Positions 48,707 to 58,017 of a DNA stretch of 64,000 nucleotides are shown here, in pieces (positions within the stretch are counted from its first letter, which is position 1; each line of letters starts with the position of its first letter). This stretch comes from Pelagibius sp050043265. Lineage in GTDB: Bacteria; Pseudomonadota; Alphaproteobacteria; Kiloniellales; Kiloniellaceae. Under the pieces are notes generated by a model. That model had not been told where the DNA came from, searched no databases, and worked only from the letters and a program-made list of their open reading frames with translations. Position numbers and translations under genes: made by a program. Where the stretch lies: positions 62,001 through 126,000 of the forward strand of contig JBHJIR010000005.1 in the NCBI GenBank assembly GCA_050043265.1, read 5' to 3'.

Positions 48707-49786
48707 TTAACCGTCGGCCTTGCCGCTGTTTCGCGGAAAAACAAAGGCTTGCGCCCGGTCGAGCGCCACCGCCAGGCATTGTTTTTCCGGTGGCAGGAAC
48801 CGTCCGGGCACCCTGGCATGAAAGTGGGGTGCGCCGTCGGGCAATTCCAGACTGCGCAGGTGAACAAGGCTGGTGCGGCCCATCAGGCGCGCCGCCATCA
48901 CGGCTACGCTGTGCGGCGGCACCGGGCAGCCGTCGTCCACCGGGGTCAGATGCAGCGCCTCAGGGCGGATCAGCACCTGCACCGGGCTGCCCTCCGGCAG
49001 CTTGCCGGCGGCCACGGCGCCGAACGGCGTGGCCACTTCACCTGCCTCAACAATGCCTTCCAAGTAATTGATTTCACCGAAAAATGATGCCGCGAAAGCA
49101 TCCACAGGCTGGTAGTAGAGGTTGGCGGGGGTGCCGAGTTGGACCATGCGCCCGGCCCGCATCAGGGCGATGCGGTCGGCCATGAACATGGCCTCCTCCG
49201 GGTCATGGGTGACCATCAGGGTGGTGGTGCCGCTCTGTTTGAGGACGTGCAAAGTGTCGTCGCGCACCTGCTGGCGCAGGCGGGCATCCAGATTCGAGAA
49301 CGGCTCGTCCAGCAGCATCACCCGCGGGCGCGGCGCCAGGGCGCGGGCCAGCGCCACGCGCTGCTGCTGGCCGCCGGAGAGCGTATGGGGATAGACCCCG
49401 GCGGAGCCCGCCATGCCGACCAGGTCCAAGGCATCCGCCACGCGCTGGCGCCGTTCGGCGCCCGAGAGGCGGCGCAGGCCGAAGGCAACGTTCTCGGCAA
49501 TGGTCAGATGGGGGAACAACGCATAGTCCTGGAACACCAGGCCGACCGAGCGGTCCTCGGGCGGCTTTTCGCGACCCTCGCCGGCCACCACCTCATCGTC
49601 GATCAGCACGCGGCCCTGCTGCAGAGGCTCCAGCCCCGCGGCCACCCTGAGGGCCGTGGTCTTGCCGCAGCCCGACGGCCCCAGCAGACAGACCACCTCG
49701 CCGCGCGCCAGGGTCAGGCTCAGGTCATCGACGGCCAGAAGGCCGCCGAAGGCATGACTGACATGCTCCAAGGCTAGCGCGGACAT
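48707..49786 (-). CDS. ABC transporter ATP-binding protein, FbpC/PotA-like
   Basis: A 359-residue ATPase: Walker A GPSGCGKTTALR, Q-loop VFQDYALFPHLTI, signature LSGGQQQRVALARALA, Walker B VMLLDEPFSNLD and H-loop VTHDPEEA. A C-terminal OBD (TOBE) domain with VQVLIRPEALHLTP follows. The pattern fits Fe3+ (FbpC) or spermidine/thiamine-type importers. No permease or binding-protein gene is adjacent, so it may energise a transporter encoded elsewhere. It lies between scpB and tatA, where most alphaproteobacteria have nothing, on the same strand. Confidence 0.85.
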   Translation of the reverse strand: MSALALEHVSHAFGGLLAVDDLSLTLARGEVVCLLGPSGCGKTTALRVAAGLEPLQQGRVLIDDEVVAGEGREKPPEDRSVGLVFQDYALFPHLTIAENVAFGLRRLSGAERRQRVADALDLVGMAGSAGVYPHTLSGGQQQRVALARALAPRPRVMLLDEPFSNLDARLRQQVRDDTLHVLKQSGTTTLMVTHDPEEAMFMADRIALMRAGRMVQLGTPANLYYQPVDAFAASFFGEINYLEGIVEAGEVATPFGAVAAGKLPEGSPVQVLIRPEALHLTPVDDGCPVPPHSVAVMAARLMGRTSLVHLRSLELPDGAPHFHARVPGRFLPPEKQCLAVALDRAQAFVFPRNSGKADG

Positions 49787-49836
49787 GGGGGTTCAGATCA
49801 TCCAGGGGTCAGGCGATCGGTGGCGGGCTCCCGGCC

Positions 49837-51114
49837 TCACCCGGCGCTCCGCTGGCGCCGGTCCCCGGTGTCGTCCCCACCATCGTCGTCCTCCAGGTGC
49901 TCGTCCGGATCCTCGCTCGGCGCGTCATCCGGCGCGTCATCGTCCGCGGCGACCTGCAGCGGCTCCTCCTCGTCGTCGTCGTCCTCATCAACGTCCGCCT
50001 CAACGGCGTCGTCGTCGAGGGGGGCGTCGAGGTCGTCGGCACTGCGCGCTTCGAGGGCGCCGCCCTCTTCTTCGTTGTCGTTGTCGTTGTCGTTGTCTTC
50101 ATCCTCGTCGTCTGCCGCGGCGCTCTCGCCATCGGCTTCCGGCGCGGCCGCCGCCGTCAGATCCACCTCCTGCGGCAGCAGGTTCTCGCCGAAGGTTTCC
50201 TCCAGCAGCTCCTGCTCGCTGCCGTCGATGATCTCGCTCTCGCTGTCGTCCTCGTCGTCATCCTCGTCGACATCCTCCGCCGAGGCGTCGCCGGCCGGCG
50301 GCAGCATGCCGCGGTCGCTCAGCGCGGTCAGCGCCGGGCGGGCATCCAGCAGACCGGCGGCCTTCAGCTCTTCCACGCCCGGCAGGGCATCCAGGCCTTC
50401 CAACCCGAAATGGTCGAGGAAGCTGTCGGAGGTGCCCCAGGTGACCGGGCGGCCCGGCGTCTTGCGGCGCCCCTTGGGCCGGATCCAGCCGATCTCCAGC
50501 AGCGCGTCCAGGGTGCCCTTGGACAGGGCGACGCCGCGGATTTCCTCGACCTCGGCACGGGTGACCGGCTGGTGGTAGGCGATCACCGCCAGGGTCTCCA
50601 GGGCGACGCGCGACAGCTTGCGCACCACCTTGCTCTCCAGCTCCATGCGCGGGGCGAGGTCCTCGGCGGTGCGGAAGGCCCAGCGGCCGCCGCGCTTGAC
50701 CAGGGTCACGCCGCGATTGGCATAGAGCGCCTCGAGGTCGCCGAGCAACGCGTCGACGTTGGTCTCGTCCGGCAGAAAGCGGGCCAGTTGGGCCGGCGCC
50801 AGGGGCTCGGCGGAGGCGAAGAGCAGCGCCTCGACCAGCCGCAGATTATCGAAATCGGAGGCCTCGGGATCGTCGCCCCCGGCCTCACCAGAGTCTTCAG
50901 CAGACTCTTCGCCGGACTCCTCATCGGAGTCCCCGTCTTCCTCGACGTCCCCGGCATCGTCGTCTTCGTCGGCGACGGCCTCGACCGCCTCAACGGCCTC
51001 CCTCTCGGGCGTCTCGGGCTCGGGCGTCTCGGGCTCGGACATATCGGTCTCGGGGGCCTCGACTTCGGCGACCTCGATTTCGGGGGTTTCCGCTTCAGGT
51101 GTCTCGGAGGTCAT
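49837..51114 (-). CDS. scpB: Segregation and condensation protein B with long acidic extensions
   Basis: ScpB partners ScpA and SMC in chromosome condensation. The winged-helix core is residues about 88-280 (LVEALLFASAEPLAPAQLARFLP, LETLAVIAYHQPVTRAEVEEIRGV, GWIRPKGRRKTPGRPVTWGTSDSFLDHFGL). Typical ScpB is about 200-240 residues; this one is 425. An N-terminal tail (about 85 residues) and a C-terminal tail (about 130) are made largely of Asp and Glu, including DNDNDNDN- and DEDDDDEE-like repeats. The frame is continuous and the ATG overlaps the scpA stop by 4 bases, so the tails seem to be real coding sequence. Confidence 0.92.
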   Translation of the reverse strand: MTSETPEAETPEIEVAEVEAPETDMSEPETPEPETPEREAVEAVEAVADEDDDAGDVEEDGDSDEESGEESAEDSGEAGGDDPEASDFDNLRLVEALLFASAEPLAPAQLARFLPDETNVDALLGDLEALYANRGVTLVKRGGRWAFRTAEDLAPRMELESKVVRKLSRVALETLAVIAYHQPVTRAEVEEIRGVALSKGTLDALLEIGWIRPKGRRKTPGRPVTWGTSDSFLDHFGLEGLDALPGVEELKAAGLLDARPALTALSDRGMLPPAGDASAEDVDEDDDEDDSESEIIDGSEQELLEETFGENLLPQEVDLTAAAAPEADGESAAADDEDEDNDNDNDNEEEGGALEARSADDLDAPLDDDAVEADVDEDDDDEEEPLQVAADDDAPDDAPSEDPDEHLEDDDGGDDTGDRRQRSAG

Positions 51115-51914
51115 AGTTGCTCCTGTTGCTCCTCGGCGGCGCTGCGCAGGTAGATCGTCCCGAAGGTTCCCTCCTGACGGATGCTCAGCTTGCCTGCCTT
51201 ACACATTTCAAGGGTGGCGGCAAAGATCGATGCCAGCGCCGAGCGGTGCAGCAGCGGGTCGTGCTGCAGGTCGGGCGGCAGAAAGGTCGCCAGCGTGCGC
51301 AAGCCGGGAATCGCCCCCAGCATGCTCGACAGCCGCTGCACCGCGCGAGCGACCGAATACAGCTCCGTGGCGCGGATCTGCAGGCTCTTCGGCGCGGCCT
51401 GGGCACGCTGGCGGCCATAGGCCTTCAGCAGGTCGAACAGGGTGGCGTCGTAGGTGGTCGTGACACGGGTCTTCGTCCGTTCCGGCGTGCCGCGGGCAAA
51501 GACGTCGTTGCCCAGTTGCGGCAGCAGGATCAGCTTCTCACCGGCATCGCGCATGGCCTGCAGGCGCTGCATCTGGAACTTCAGCGCGGCGGCCATCTCG
51601 GCGCCGCTCGGCTCCTCCTCGGTGCCGGTCTCCGGCAACAGCAGGCGCGACTTCAGGTAGGCCAGCCAGGCCGCCATCACCAGATAGTCGGCGGCCAGTT
51701 CCAGGCGCAGCTCCCGCGCCTCGCGCACGAACTCCAGGTACTGTTCGGCAAGGTCGAGGATGCGGATGTGCTTGAGGTCGACCTTCTGGTCGCGCGCCAG
51801 TTCCAGCAGCACGTCGATCGGGCCGGCATAGCCGTCCAGATCCAGCAGCAGCCGGTCGCGCACGGAGCTGCGCGCGCCCTCGATGCCCTCCTCGAAGGGG
51901 ACCACTTCGCTCAA
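51111..51914 (-). CDS. scpA: Segregation and condensation protein A
   Basis: The kleisin of the SMC-ScpAB complex. 267 residues with the N-terminal LLLDLDGYAGPIDVLLELARDQKVDLKHIRILDLAEQYLEFV and YLVMAAWLAYLKSRLLLPE, and a C-terminal winged helix (RSALASIFAATLEMCKAGKLSIRQEGTFGTIYLR). The start is a TTG at 51914 with GAGAGG 9 bases upstream. The stop overlaps scpB. The gene follows the M50 protease gene by 40 bases. Confidence 0.94.
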   Translation of the reverse strand: MSEVVPFEEGIEGARSSVRDRLLLDLDGYAGPIDVLLELARDQKVDLKHIRILDLAEQYLEFVREARELRLELAADYLVMAAWLAYLKSRLLLPETGTEEEPSGAEMAAALKFQMQRLQAMRDAGEKLILLPQLGNDVFARGTPERTKTRVTTTYDATLFDLLKAYGRQRAQAAPKSLQIRATELYSVARAVQRLSSMLGAIPGLRTLATFLPPDLQHDPLLHRSALASIFAATLEMCKAGKLSIRQEGTFGTIYLRSAAEEQQEQL

Positions 51915-51954
51915 GATTCCAGCCTCTCAGGAGAGGATTCCATGGGCAAATTCC

Positions 51955-52659
51955 TCATGACGCGCCCGCCAGCCAGATGAAAAACGGCATCAGCCAGTTC
52001 ACCGGCGTGCCAATCACGGTATCGAAGAACGACAGGTTAGCACCAATGAGACGGCCTGCGTAGGGCAGCACGAAGAAGGCGGCGATCAGCACCAGCAGGC
52101 CGTAGCGCTCCATCCGCGCCAAGGGAGCGGCCAGGCTGATCGGCAGCAGGCCGACGGCGATGCGCCCGCCGTCCAGCGGCGGCAGCGGCAGCAGGTTCAG
52201 GACCGCCAGGATCAGGTTGAGGAAGATCGAGTTGAACAAGGTCAGGCGCAGCCAGTCCGCCGCCGGGTCGGGAGACAGCCCGGCCAGGTGGAGCAGCAGG
52301 GCCGACAGGGCCGCCAGGATGAAGTTGGCCATCGGCCCTGCGGCGGCGACGTAGATCATGTCGCGGCGGGGCTTGCGCAGCCGGTGGAAAGCGACCGGCA
52401 CCGGTTTGGCGTAGCCGAACACGAAGGGCAGCGGCGAGATGTAGAGCAGGATCGGCAGCACGACGGTGCCGAAGGGATCGACGTGCTTCAACGGGTTGAG
52501 GGTCACCCGGCCCTGTTTGTAGGCGGTATCGTCGCCGTAGGACCAGGCGATGATGCCATGGGCCGCCTCATGCAACGTGATCGCCAGCAGGATCGGCAGG
52601 ATCCAGGTGGAAATCGTATAGGCCTGTGAGGAAAAGTCGATATCGAGGTCCGGCATCAC
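51955..52659 (-). CDS. Site-2-protease-family membrane metalloprotease (M50)
   Basis: A 234-residue multi-helix intramembrane zinc protease. The active-site HEAAHGIIAW (HExxH) is in the second helix and LNLLPLPPLDGGRI supplies the third zinc ligand (NxxPxxxxDG). It lacks the PDZ domains of RseP. The substrate is unknown. Start is GTG-ATG; either could serve. It sits between nagZ (7-10 bases) and scpA, a position commonly kept in alphaproteobacteria. Confidence 0.9.
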   Translation of the reverse strand: MMPDLDIDFSSQAYTISTWILPILLAITLHEAAHGIIAWSYGDDTAYKQGRVTLNPLKHVDPFGTVVLPILLYISPLPFVFGYAKPVPVAFHRLRKPRRDMIYVAAAGPMANFILAALSALLLHLAGLSPDPAADWLRLTLFNSIFLNLILAVLNLLPLPPLDGGRIAVGLLPISLAAPLARMERYGLLVLIAAFFVLPYAGRLIGANLSFFDTVIGTPVNWLMPFFIWLAGAS

Positions 52660-52666
52660 ACGGTAT

Positions 52667-53704
52667 TCATGAGGCCGGATTCATCAGACCGTCAAGCCGC
52701 CGCTGCAAAGCCGCCTGGTCGACCGCCTCGGGACGGCCCAGGCGCGCCCGGGCGGCGGCGATGCGCCGCTGGGCCTCCGCCGTCAGCGGACCGACGGCCG
52801 CGGCGACCTGCTCCATCTCCTCCGGCTTGCCGTTGCAGTGCAATGCCACGTCGCAGCCGGCCCCGAGCGAGTCCGTTGCCCGCTCGCCGAGGCCGCCCTT
52901 CAGCGCCTCCATCGAGAGATCATCGGACAGCAGCAGCCCGTCGAAGCCGATCTGACCGCGGATCACGCCGGAAATCAGGCCTGGCGAGGTGGTCGCCGGG
53001 CGTTCGGCGTCCAGGGCCGAATAGACCACGTGGGCGGTCATCGCCCAGGGCGCGTCGGCCAGCGCCTGGAACGGCTTGAAATCGGTGGCTTCCAGTTCCG
53101 CCGCCGCCGTATCGACCACCGGCAGATCCTTGTGGCTGTCCACGCGGGCGCGGCCGTGGCCGGGGATGTGTTTGACGATCGGCATGACCCCGGCTTCCAG
53201 CATGGTCTCGCAGACGATGCGGCCGAGGTCCGCCACCAGTTCCGGATCGCCGCCGAAGGAGCGGTCGCCGATCACCTCGTGGGCCCAGGGGAACTGCAGA
53301 TCCAACAGCGGCACGCAGTCGACGTCGATACCCAGGTCGGTCAGCTCGGTGGCGATCAGCCGGGTGTTGATGCGCAGGGCCTCGTGGGCGCGCTGGCGGT
53401 CGTGGCTCGCCATGCGCCCGAAGTAGCTGGCCGGCGGCGCATTGCGCCAGTGCGGCGGCTTCAACCGGGCTACCCGGCCGCCTTCCTGGTCGATCAGCAC
53501 CGGGGCGTCGTCGCGCCCGACGCTGGCGCGCAGGGCGGCGACCAGGTCGCGGACCTGCTCCGGGCTCTCGCAGTTGCGCGCGAAGAGAATGAAGCCGAAG
53601 GGATCAGCGGCCCGGAAAAACGCTTCCTCCGCCGCGCTGAGGCTGAGCCCGGCGCACCCGTAAATTGCCGCGGAGGGGACCCGCCGTTCCGTGTTGTCTG
53701 ACAT
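52667..53704 (-). CDS. nagZ: Beta-N-acetylhexosaminidase NagZ
   Basis: NagZ trims N-acetylglucosamine from muropeptides in peptidoglycan recycling. A 345-residue glycoside hydrolase family 3 single-domain protein. VLIDQEGGRVARLKPP and KHIPGHGRARVDSHKDLPVV (general acid/base His loop), then LLLSDDLSMEAL with the catalytic Asp. Its ATG at 53704 overlaps the upstream SPOR gene stop by one base; upstream reading of the frame is not coding. Confidence 0.95.
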   Translation of the reverse strand: MSDNTERRVPSAAIYGCAGLSLSAAEEAFFRAADPFGFILFARNCESPEQVRDLVAALRASVGRDDAPVLIDQEGGRVARLKPPHWRNAPPASYFGRMASHDRQRAHEALRINTRLIATELTDLGIDVDCVPLLDLQFPWAHEVIGDRSFGGDPELVADLGRIVCETMLEAGVMPIVKHIPGHGRARVDSHKDLPVVDTAAAELEATDFKPFQALADAPWAMTAHVVYSALDAERPATTSPGLISGVIRGQIGFDGLLLSDDLSMEALKGGLGERATDSLGAGCDVALHCNGKPEEMEQVAAAVGPLTAEAQRRIAAARARLGRPEAVDQAALQRRLDGLMNPAS

Positions 53705-54831
53705 CAGCGTTGCTTGACGAGGCAGTCCTGGTTGCGGGCCTTCAACTGGGAACAGACGTCGGCCGCCGCACTGCGGCTGGGAAACGGCCCGGTCTGTACC
53801 CGGTAGTAGGTGGTGCCTTTGACCTCTGCGGTCTCCATGGTCAGCGGCAGGCTGCCGAGCAACCCCGGGTGCGCTGCCTTGAGCCGCTTCCACTCCGCCG
53901 CCGCCGCCGTCTCGGACTTCACCGAGGACAGCTGCAACACCACGTCGCCGGCGGTCACCGCGGCCACCTGGTTGTCGGTGGGGGTCGCCGCGGGGGCGGC
54001 CGGCGCTTGGGCAGGCGTCGACGCATCGCCGTTGGCAGTCTCCAGCGCCGGCTCATCCAGAAGTTGGGCGATCTGATCGCCTTCCGTCCCGTTGCCGCCT
54101 GTAGCGGGCTTGGGGATCGGCTTGGCGATGCCGCCCTCGGCCATCCCCTCGGCCATCTGGGGCGACTCGGCCTCGCCGGCCGGCATTGCAGGGGCGTCTT
54201 CGGCCATGGCCGGGGCTTCGGTAGCGTCGGCCGCGCTCTCCCCGGCCATCAGCGGCGCTTCGGGCGGGCCGGCCGGCGGCCGGTCTTCCGGCAGGGCCTG
54301 GGCCGTCGGCGCCGGCGGGATCGGCAGGGGTTCCGGCGGGTTGGGCGCCTCCGGGCGCGGCAGCAGCCGCTCCACGCGGGTGGCGCTTTCATTGGTGGCG
54401 CCGGGGTTCAGCACCTCAATGCTCTGGTGCTCGACCACCATGCCGCCCGGCTGCTCGGGCTTCACCTTTTCCGGCATCGGCTCGGCACGGACCACCGGCA
54501 GTTCCTCGCTGGTCATCTGGCCGGTACCCCAGGTATAGGCGTACCAGACAATGGCGCCGAAGCAGAACACCGCCGCCAGGGCGGTGACGATCGGCACCAG
54601 GCTGCGCCGGCCGCGCAGATCGGCCGCCAGTTCCGCAGTGTCCTCGTCGAAGACGTCACTGCGGCTGTCGCGGGGCCGCCGCGCCGATTCCGGCCCGCCG
54701 CCGTCGCGGTCCTGGCCATAGATGATGCGGCGCATGCCCTCGTCGCTGAACGGCGCCGGACCGGCGGTCAGATCGTCGTCCCCGCCGTCATCTCCTCCGC
54801 CGTCTCGGCCGCGTCCCGGCTCGCTCACCAT
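53704..54831 (-). CDS. SPOR-domain membrane protein
   Basis: A 375-residue bitopic protein: cytoplasmic N-terminus of about 95 residues (Asp/Gly/Arg-rich), one membrane helix (VTALAAVFCFGAIVWYAYTW), a long Pro/Ala/Glu-rich periplasmic region (residues about 130-290) and a C-terminal SPOR domain (VVLQLSSVKSETAAAAEWKRLKAAHP ... YYRVQTGPFPSRSAAADVCSQL). SPOR domains bind denuded glycan at the division septum. Its ATG directly follows the argS stop codon. The dgt-argS-SPOR-nagZ order is conserved in the class. Confidence 0.9.
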   Translation of the reverse strand: MVSEPGRGRDGGGDDGGDDDLTAGPAPFSDEGMRRIIYGQDRDGGGPESARRPRDSRSDVFDEDTAELAADLRGRRSLVPIVTALAAVFCFGAIVWYAYTWGTGQMTSEELPVVRAEPMPEKVKPEQPGGMVVEHQSIEVLNPGATNESATRVERLLPRPEAPNPPEPLPIPPAPTAQALPEDRPPAGPPEAPLMAGESAADATEAPAMAEDAPAMPAGEAESPQMAEGMAEGGIAKPIPKPATGGNGTEGDQIAQLLDEPALETANGDASTPAQAPAAPAATPTDNQVAAVTAGDVVLQLSSVKSETAAAAEWKRLKAAHPGLLGSLPLTMETAEVKGTTYYRVQTGPFPSRSAAADVCSQLKARNQDCLVKQR

Positions 54832-56586
54832 TTAGCGCAACTCCTCAACCGGCGTGACGCCGAAGATATCCAGGCCGGAAGCGATCACGAAGGCGGTCGC
54901 CTGCACCAGCGCCAAACGCGCCGCCGTCAGCACCGGATCGTCCGGCAGGAGGAAGCGCAGTTCGGCATGGTCCTTGCCCTTGTTCCACTGTCCGTGAAAG
55001 GCCCCGGCCAGGTCGTAGAGATAGAAGGCCACCCGGTGGGGCTCGTGCGCTTCCGCCGCGCTTTCAAGCAGACGGGGCCATTCCGCCAACAGCTTAATCA
55101 GATCAAGCTCCCCCGAGTCGGTCTAGCGATTGAGGTCCGCCCCCGCCAAGGACACAGGATCTAGGGAAATGGCCGGCATTTCGGCTTCGGCGTGGCGCAG
55201 GATCGACCGGCAGCGGGCATGGCCGTACTGGACGTAGAACACCGGGTTGTCGCGCGACTGCTCCAGCACCTCGACCAGGTCGAAATCCAGCGCCGCGTCG
55301 TTCTTGCGGGTCAGCATGATGAAGCGGACGACGTCCTTGCCGACCTCCTCGATGACCTCACGCAGGGTGACGAAGCTGCCCGAGCGTTGGGACATCTTCA
55401 CCAGCTCGCCGCCGCGCTTCAGGTTGCCCAGCTGGCAGATCTTCACGTCCAGATCGCCCTGCCCCGCGGTCAGCGCCTTGACGCCGGAGGTCATGCGTTT
55501 GATATAGCCGCCGTGGTCGGCGCCCCAGACGTTGATCATCACGGTGAAGCCGCGGCGGAACTTGTCCAGGTGATAGGCCATGTCGCCGGCGAAGTAGGTC
55601 CACGAGCCGTCGGACTTCTTCAGCGCCCGGTCGACGTCGTCGCCGAACTGGGTGGCCTTGAACAGCAGCTGCGGACGCGGCTCCCAGTCCTCCGGCGTCT
55701 TACCCTTGGGCGGTTCCAGCACACCGGTATACAGCAGGCCGCTGGCGTCCAGGGTCTTCACCACCTCCTCGACGCCGCCGGCCTCGACCAGCTTGCGCTC
55801 GGATGAAAACACGTCCTGGTGGACGCCCAGGAAGTCCAGGTCGGCGCGGACCAGATCCATCATGGAATCGATGGCGAACTGGCGCACCACCGGCAGCCAC
55901 TCGGCCTCGTCCTTGCCAACCCACTTGTCGCCGTCGCGCGCGGCCAGGGCCTTGCCGACGTCCTTCAGGTAGTCGCCGGGATAGAGCCCTTCCGGGATCT
56001 CGCCGATGGTCTCGCCCAGGGCCTCGCGGTAGCGCAGGTAGGCCGAGCGCGCCAGGGTGTCGACCTGCCCGCCGGCATCGTTGATGTAATACTCCTTGGT
56101 CACGTCGAAGCCGACCTTGGCCAGCAGGGCGGCCAGGGCGTCGCCGACCACGGCGCCGCGGGCATGGCCCACCGTCAGCGGACCGGTCGGGTTGGCCGAG
56201 ACGTACTCGATGTTGACCTTCAGGCCCCGCCCCATGTCGCTGGCCCCGTAGGCGGCGCCATCGGCCAGGATCTCGCCGAGGCGCGCATACCACACCGTCG
56301 GGTCCAGGCGCAGGTTGATGAAACCGGGTCCGGCGATTTCCACGCCGATGACGTCGGCGTGCTTCTCCAGCCGCCCGGCCAGGGTCTCGGCCAGGTCGCG
56401 CGGCTTCAGGCCGGCCGGCTTGGCCAGCACCATGGCGGCGTTGATCGCCAGGTCGCCGTGGCTGCGGTCGCGCGGCGGCTCCACCGCCACCCGCGCGGTA
56501 TCGAGGCCGGCCGGCAACGCGCCGGCCGCCGCCATCTGCTCCAGCTCGCCGACAACGACGTCCTTGAAGTATTTGAAAATGTTCAT
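54832..56586 (-). CDS. argS: Arginyl-tRNA synthetase, interrupted by an in-frame TAG
   Basis: ArgS charges tRNA-Arg. The frame begins MNIFKYFKDVVVGEL at an ATG overlapping the dgt stop and carries the HIGH-like NPTGPLTVGHARGA, KMSQRSG and the catalytic core. Codon 488 (55123-55125) is TAG. Translation in the same frame then continues TDSGELDLIKLLAEWPRLLESAAEAHEPHRVAFYLYDLAGAFHGQW to a TAA at 54832, exactly the DALR anticodon-binding region of family members. The full reading would be 584 residues. The truncated form is 487 and lacks most of that domain. Relatives have Leu near this position, so a single change (for example TTG to TAG) explains it. No frameshift is needed. Confidence 0.88.
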
Positions 56587-57782
56587 GCGTTTTTGACTCG
56601 GATATCGAAATTCTTGGCGTGCTCGTCCAGCGCGTAGCGATCCGTCATGCCGGCGATGTAGTCCGCCACCAGCCGCGCCCGTTCGGCCTCCGGCAGGTCG
56701 CGCGCCTGGACCTGCCACTCGTCGGGCAGGCAGTCCGGCCGCGCCAGGTAGTGCTCGAACAACTCGTGCACCACCCGCCGTGCCTTGGTGGTCATGCGGT
56801 TGACCTTGTAGTGGCGATACATGCGGGCAAAGAGAAAGCGCCGCAGGGCGCGGTCGTTCTGGCGCATCTCGTCGGAAAAGGCAACCAGCGGGCCCGGCAG
56901 GTGGCGCACCGCCGCCGCCGAGTCCGGCTTGGCCTCGGCGCTGCGCCGGCGCGTTTCGTCCAACAGGTCGGTCACCATGTGGTCGATCAGGCGGCGGATG
57001 GTCTCGTGGATGAGGCGCCCCTCCTCCAGCTTGGGATAGCGCGCCTCCACCTCGGCCAGCACCGGGCCGACCAGCGGGAGGTCGCGCAGGTCGTCGATGG
57101 CGAACAGGCCGGCGCGCAGGCCGTCGTCGATATCGTGGTTGTTGTAGGCGATGTCGTCGGACAGCGCCGCGACCTGGGCCTCCGCCGAGGCGAAGGTGGC
57201 GATCTCCAGGTCGTGCTTGTCGCGGCAGTAGGCGGCGACCGTCGGCGGCACCGCCTCGCCGCCCTCCTTCAGGCGCGCATGCGGCCCGATCAGCGGGCCG
57301 TTGTGCTTGACGATGCCCTCCAGGGTTTCCCAGGTCAGGTTGAGGCCGTCGAACTCGGCATAGCGCCGTTCCAGCAGGGTCAGGACGCGGAAGGTCTGCT
57401 CGTTGTGGTCGAAACCGCTGTAGGGCGCCATCGCCGCCTTCAGGGCGTCCTCGCCGGCGTGGCCGAAGCAGGTGTGGCCCAGGTCGTGGGCCAGCCCCAT
57501 GGCCTCCGCCAGGTCCTCGTTGAGGCCGAGAGCGCGGCTGATCGAACGGGCGATCTGCGCCACCTCGATGGAATGGGTCAGCCGGGTCCGGTAGTAGTCG
57601 CCCTCGTGGTAGACGAAGACCTGGGTCTTGTACTTCAGGCGGCGGAAGGCCCCGGCGTGCACGATGCGGTCGCGGTCGCGCTGAAAGCACGAGCGGGTCG
57701 GGCTCTCCGGTTCGGGGAAATCGCGCCCCCGGCTTTCCTCGGGCCGGCAGGCAAAGGCGGCAGGCGGATTCGGGTGCAACAT
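56583..57782 (-). CDS. dgt: dNTP triphosphohydrolase (dGTPase-like)
   Basis: A 399-residue HD-domain enzyme that cuts dNTPs to nucleoside and triphosphate. HD metal residues are in YRTRLTHSIEVAQIARSI and LAHDLGHTCFGHAGEDAL (HD pair), with downstream DDIAYNNHDIDDGL giving the last Asp. The family start SPTRSCFQRDRDRIVHAGAFRRLKYKTQVF is present. I use the ATG at 57782; an ATG 36 bases earlier is possible. It overlaps argS by 4 bases and is divergent from erpA. Confidence 0.93.
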   Translation of the reverse strand: MLHPNPPAAFACRPEESRGRDFPEPESPTRSCFQRDRDRIVHAGAFRRLKYKTQVFVYHEGDYYRTRLTHSIEVAQIARSISRALGLNEDLAEAMGLAHDLGHTCFGHAGEDALKAAMAPYSGFDHNEQTFRVLTLLERRYAEFDGLNLTWETLEGIVKHNGPLIGPHARLKEGGEAVPPTVAAYCRDKHDLEIATFASAEAQVAALSDDIAYNNHDIDDGLRAGLFAIDDLRDLPLVGPVLAEVEARYPKLEEGRLIHETIRRLIDHMVTDLLDETRRRSAEAKPDSAAAVRHLPGPLVAFSDEMRQNDRALRRFLFARMYRHYKVNRMTTKARRVVHELFEHYLARPDCLPDEWQVQARDLPEAERARLVADYIAGMTDRYALDEHAKNFDIRVKNA

Positions 57783-57939
57783 GGGCGCGACCCTACGGCC
57801 TCCCGGGAATTCGCGCAATGGCGGTTTTCCGCGCTATTCCCCGGTGATTCGGGGGCGATTTCCGGGGCAATTTCCGCTTAATTCCACGCTGTTTCCGCCT
57901 GCCTCCGGGCCGGCGTCCCGGGCGGCCGCGCGGGCCGAT

Positions 57940-57967
57940 TTGACAACCCCGCCAGACTCCCTACATC
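57940..57967 (+). promoter_or_regulatory. Candidate sigma-70 promoter for erpA
   Basis: TTGACA (57940-57945) with TACATC (57962-57967) at 16-base spacing, about 50 bases before the erpA ATG. Consensus -35 and plausible -10; by eye only. Confidence 0.5.
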
Positions 57968-58017
57968 TTGGCTGTGTCCCCGCCCTTTTGGCCGGGGGAC
58001 CTGGTTAAGGGAAAATC

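Noticed and set aside
50070..50125. Short tandem repeats resembling a repeat array
   Set aside because: They are in-frame codon repeats (Asp-Asn and Glu runs) in scpB, not spaced repeats with spacers; no CRISPR array found.
55090..55125. Frameshift in argS
   Set aside because: The segments before and after the stop are in the same frame (36 bases between TAG and the downstream TTG, divisible by 3), so the lesion is a stop codon, not an indel.
55123..55125. Pyrrolysine or genome-wide TAG recoding as the explanation of the argS TAG
   Set aside because: Other genes here end naturally at TAG (the GNAT gene at 24868, trmFO at 33068), so TAG is a normal stop in this genome; no amber-suppressor tRNA was seen in the window.
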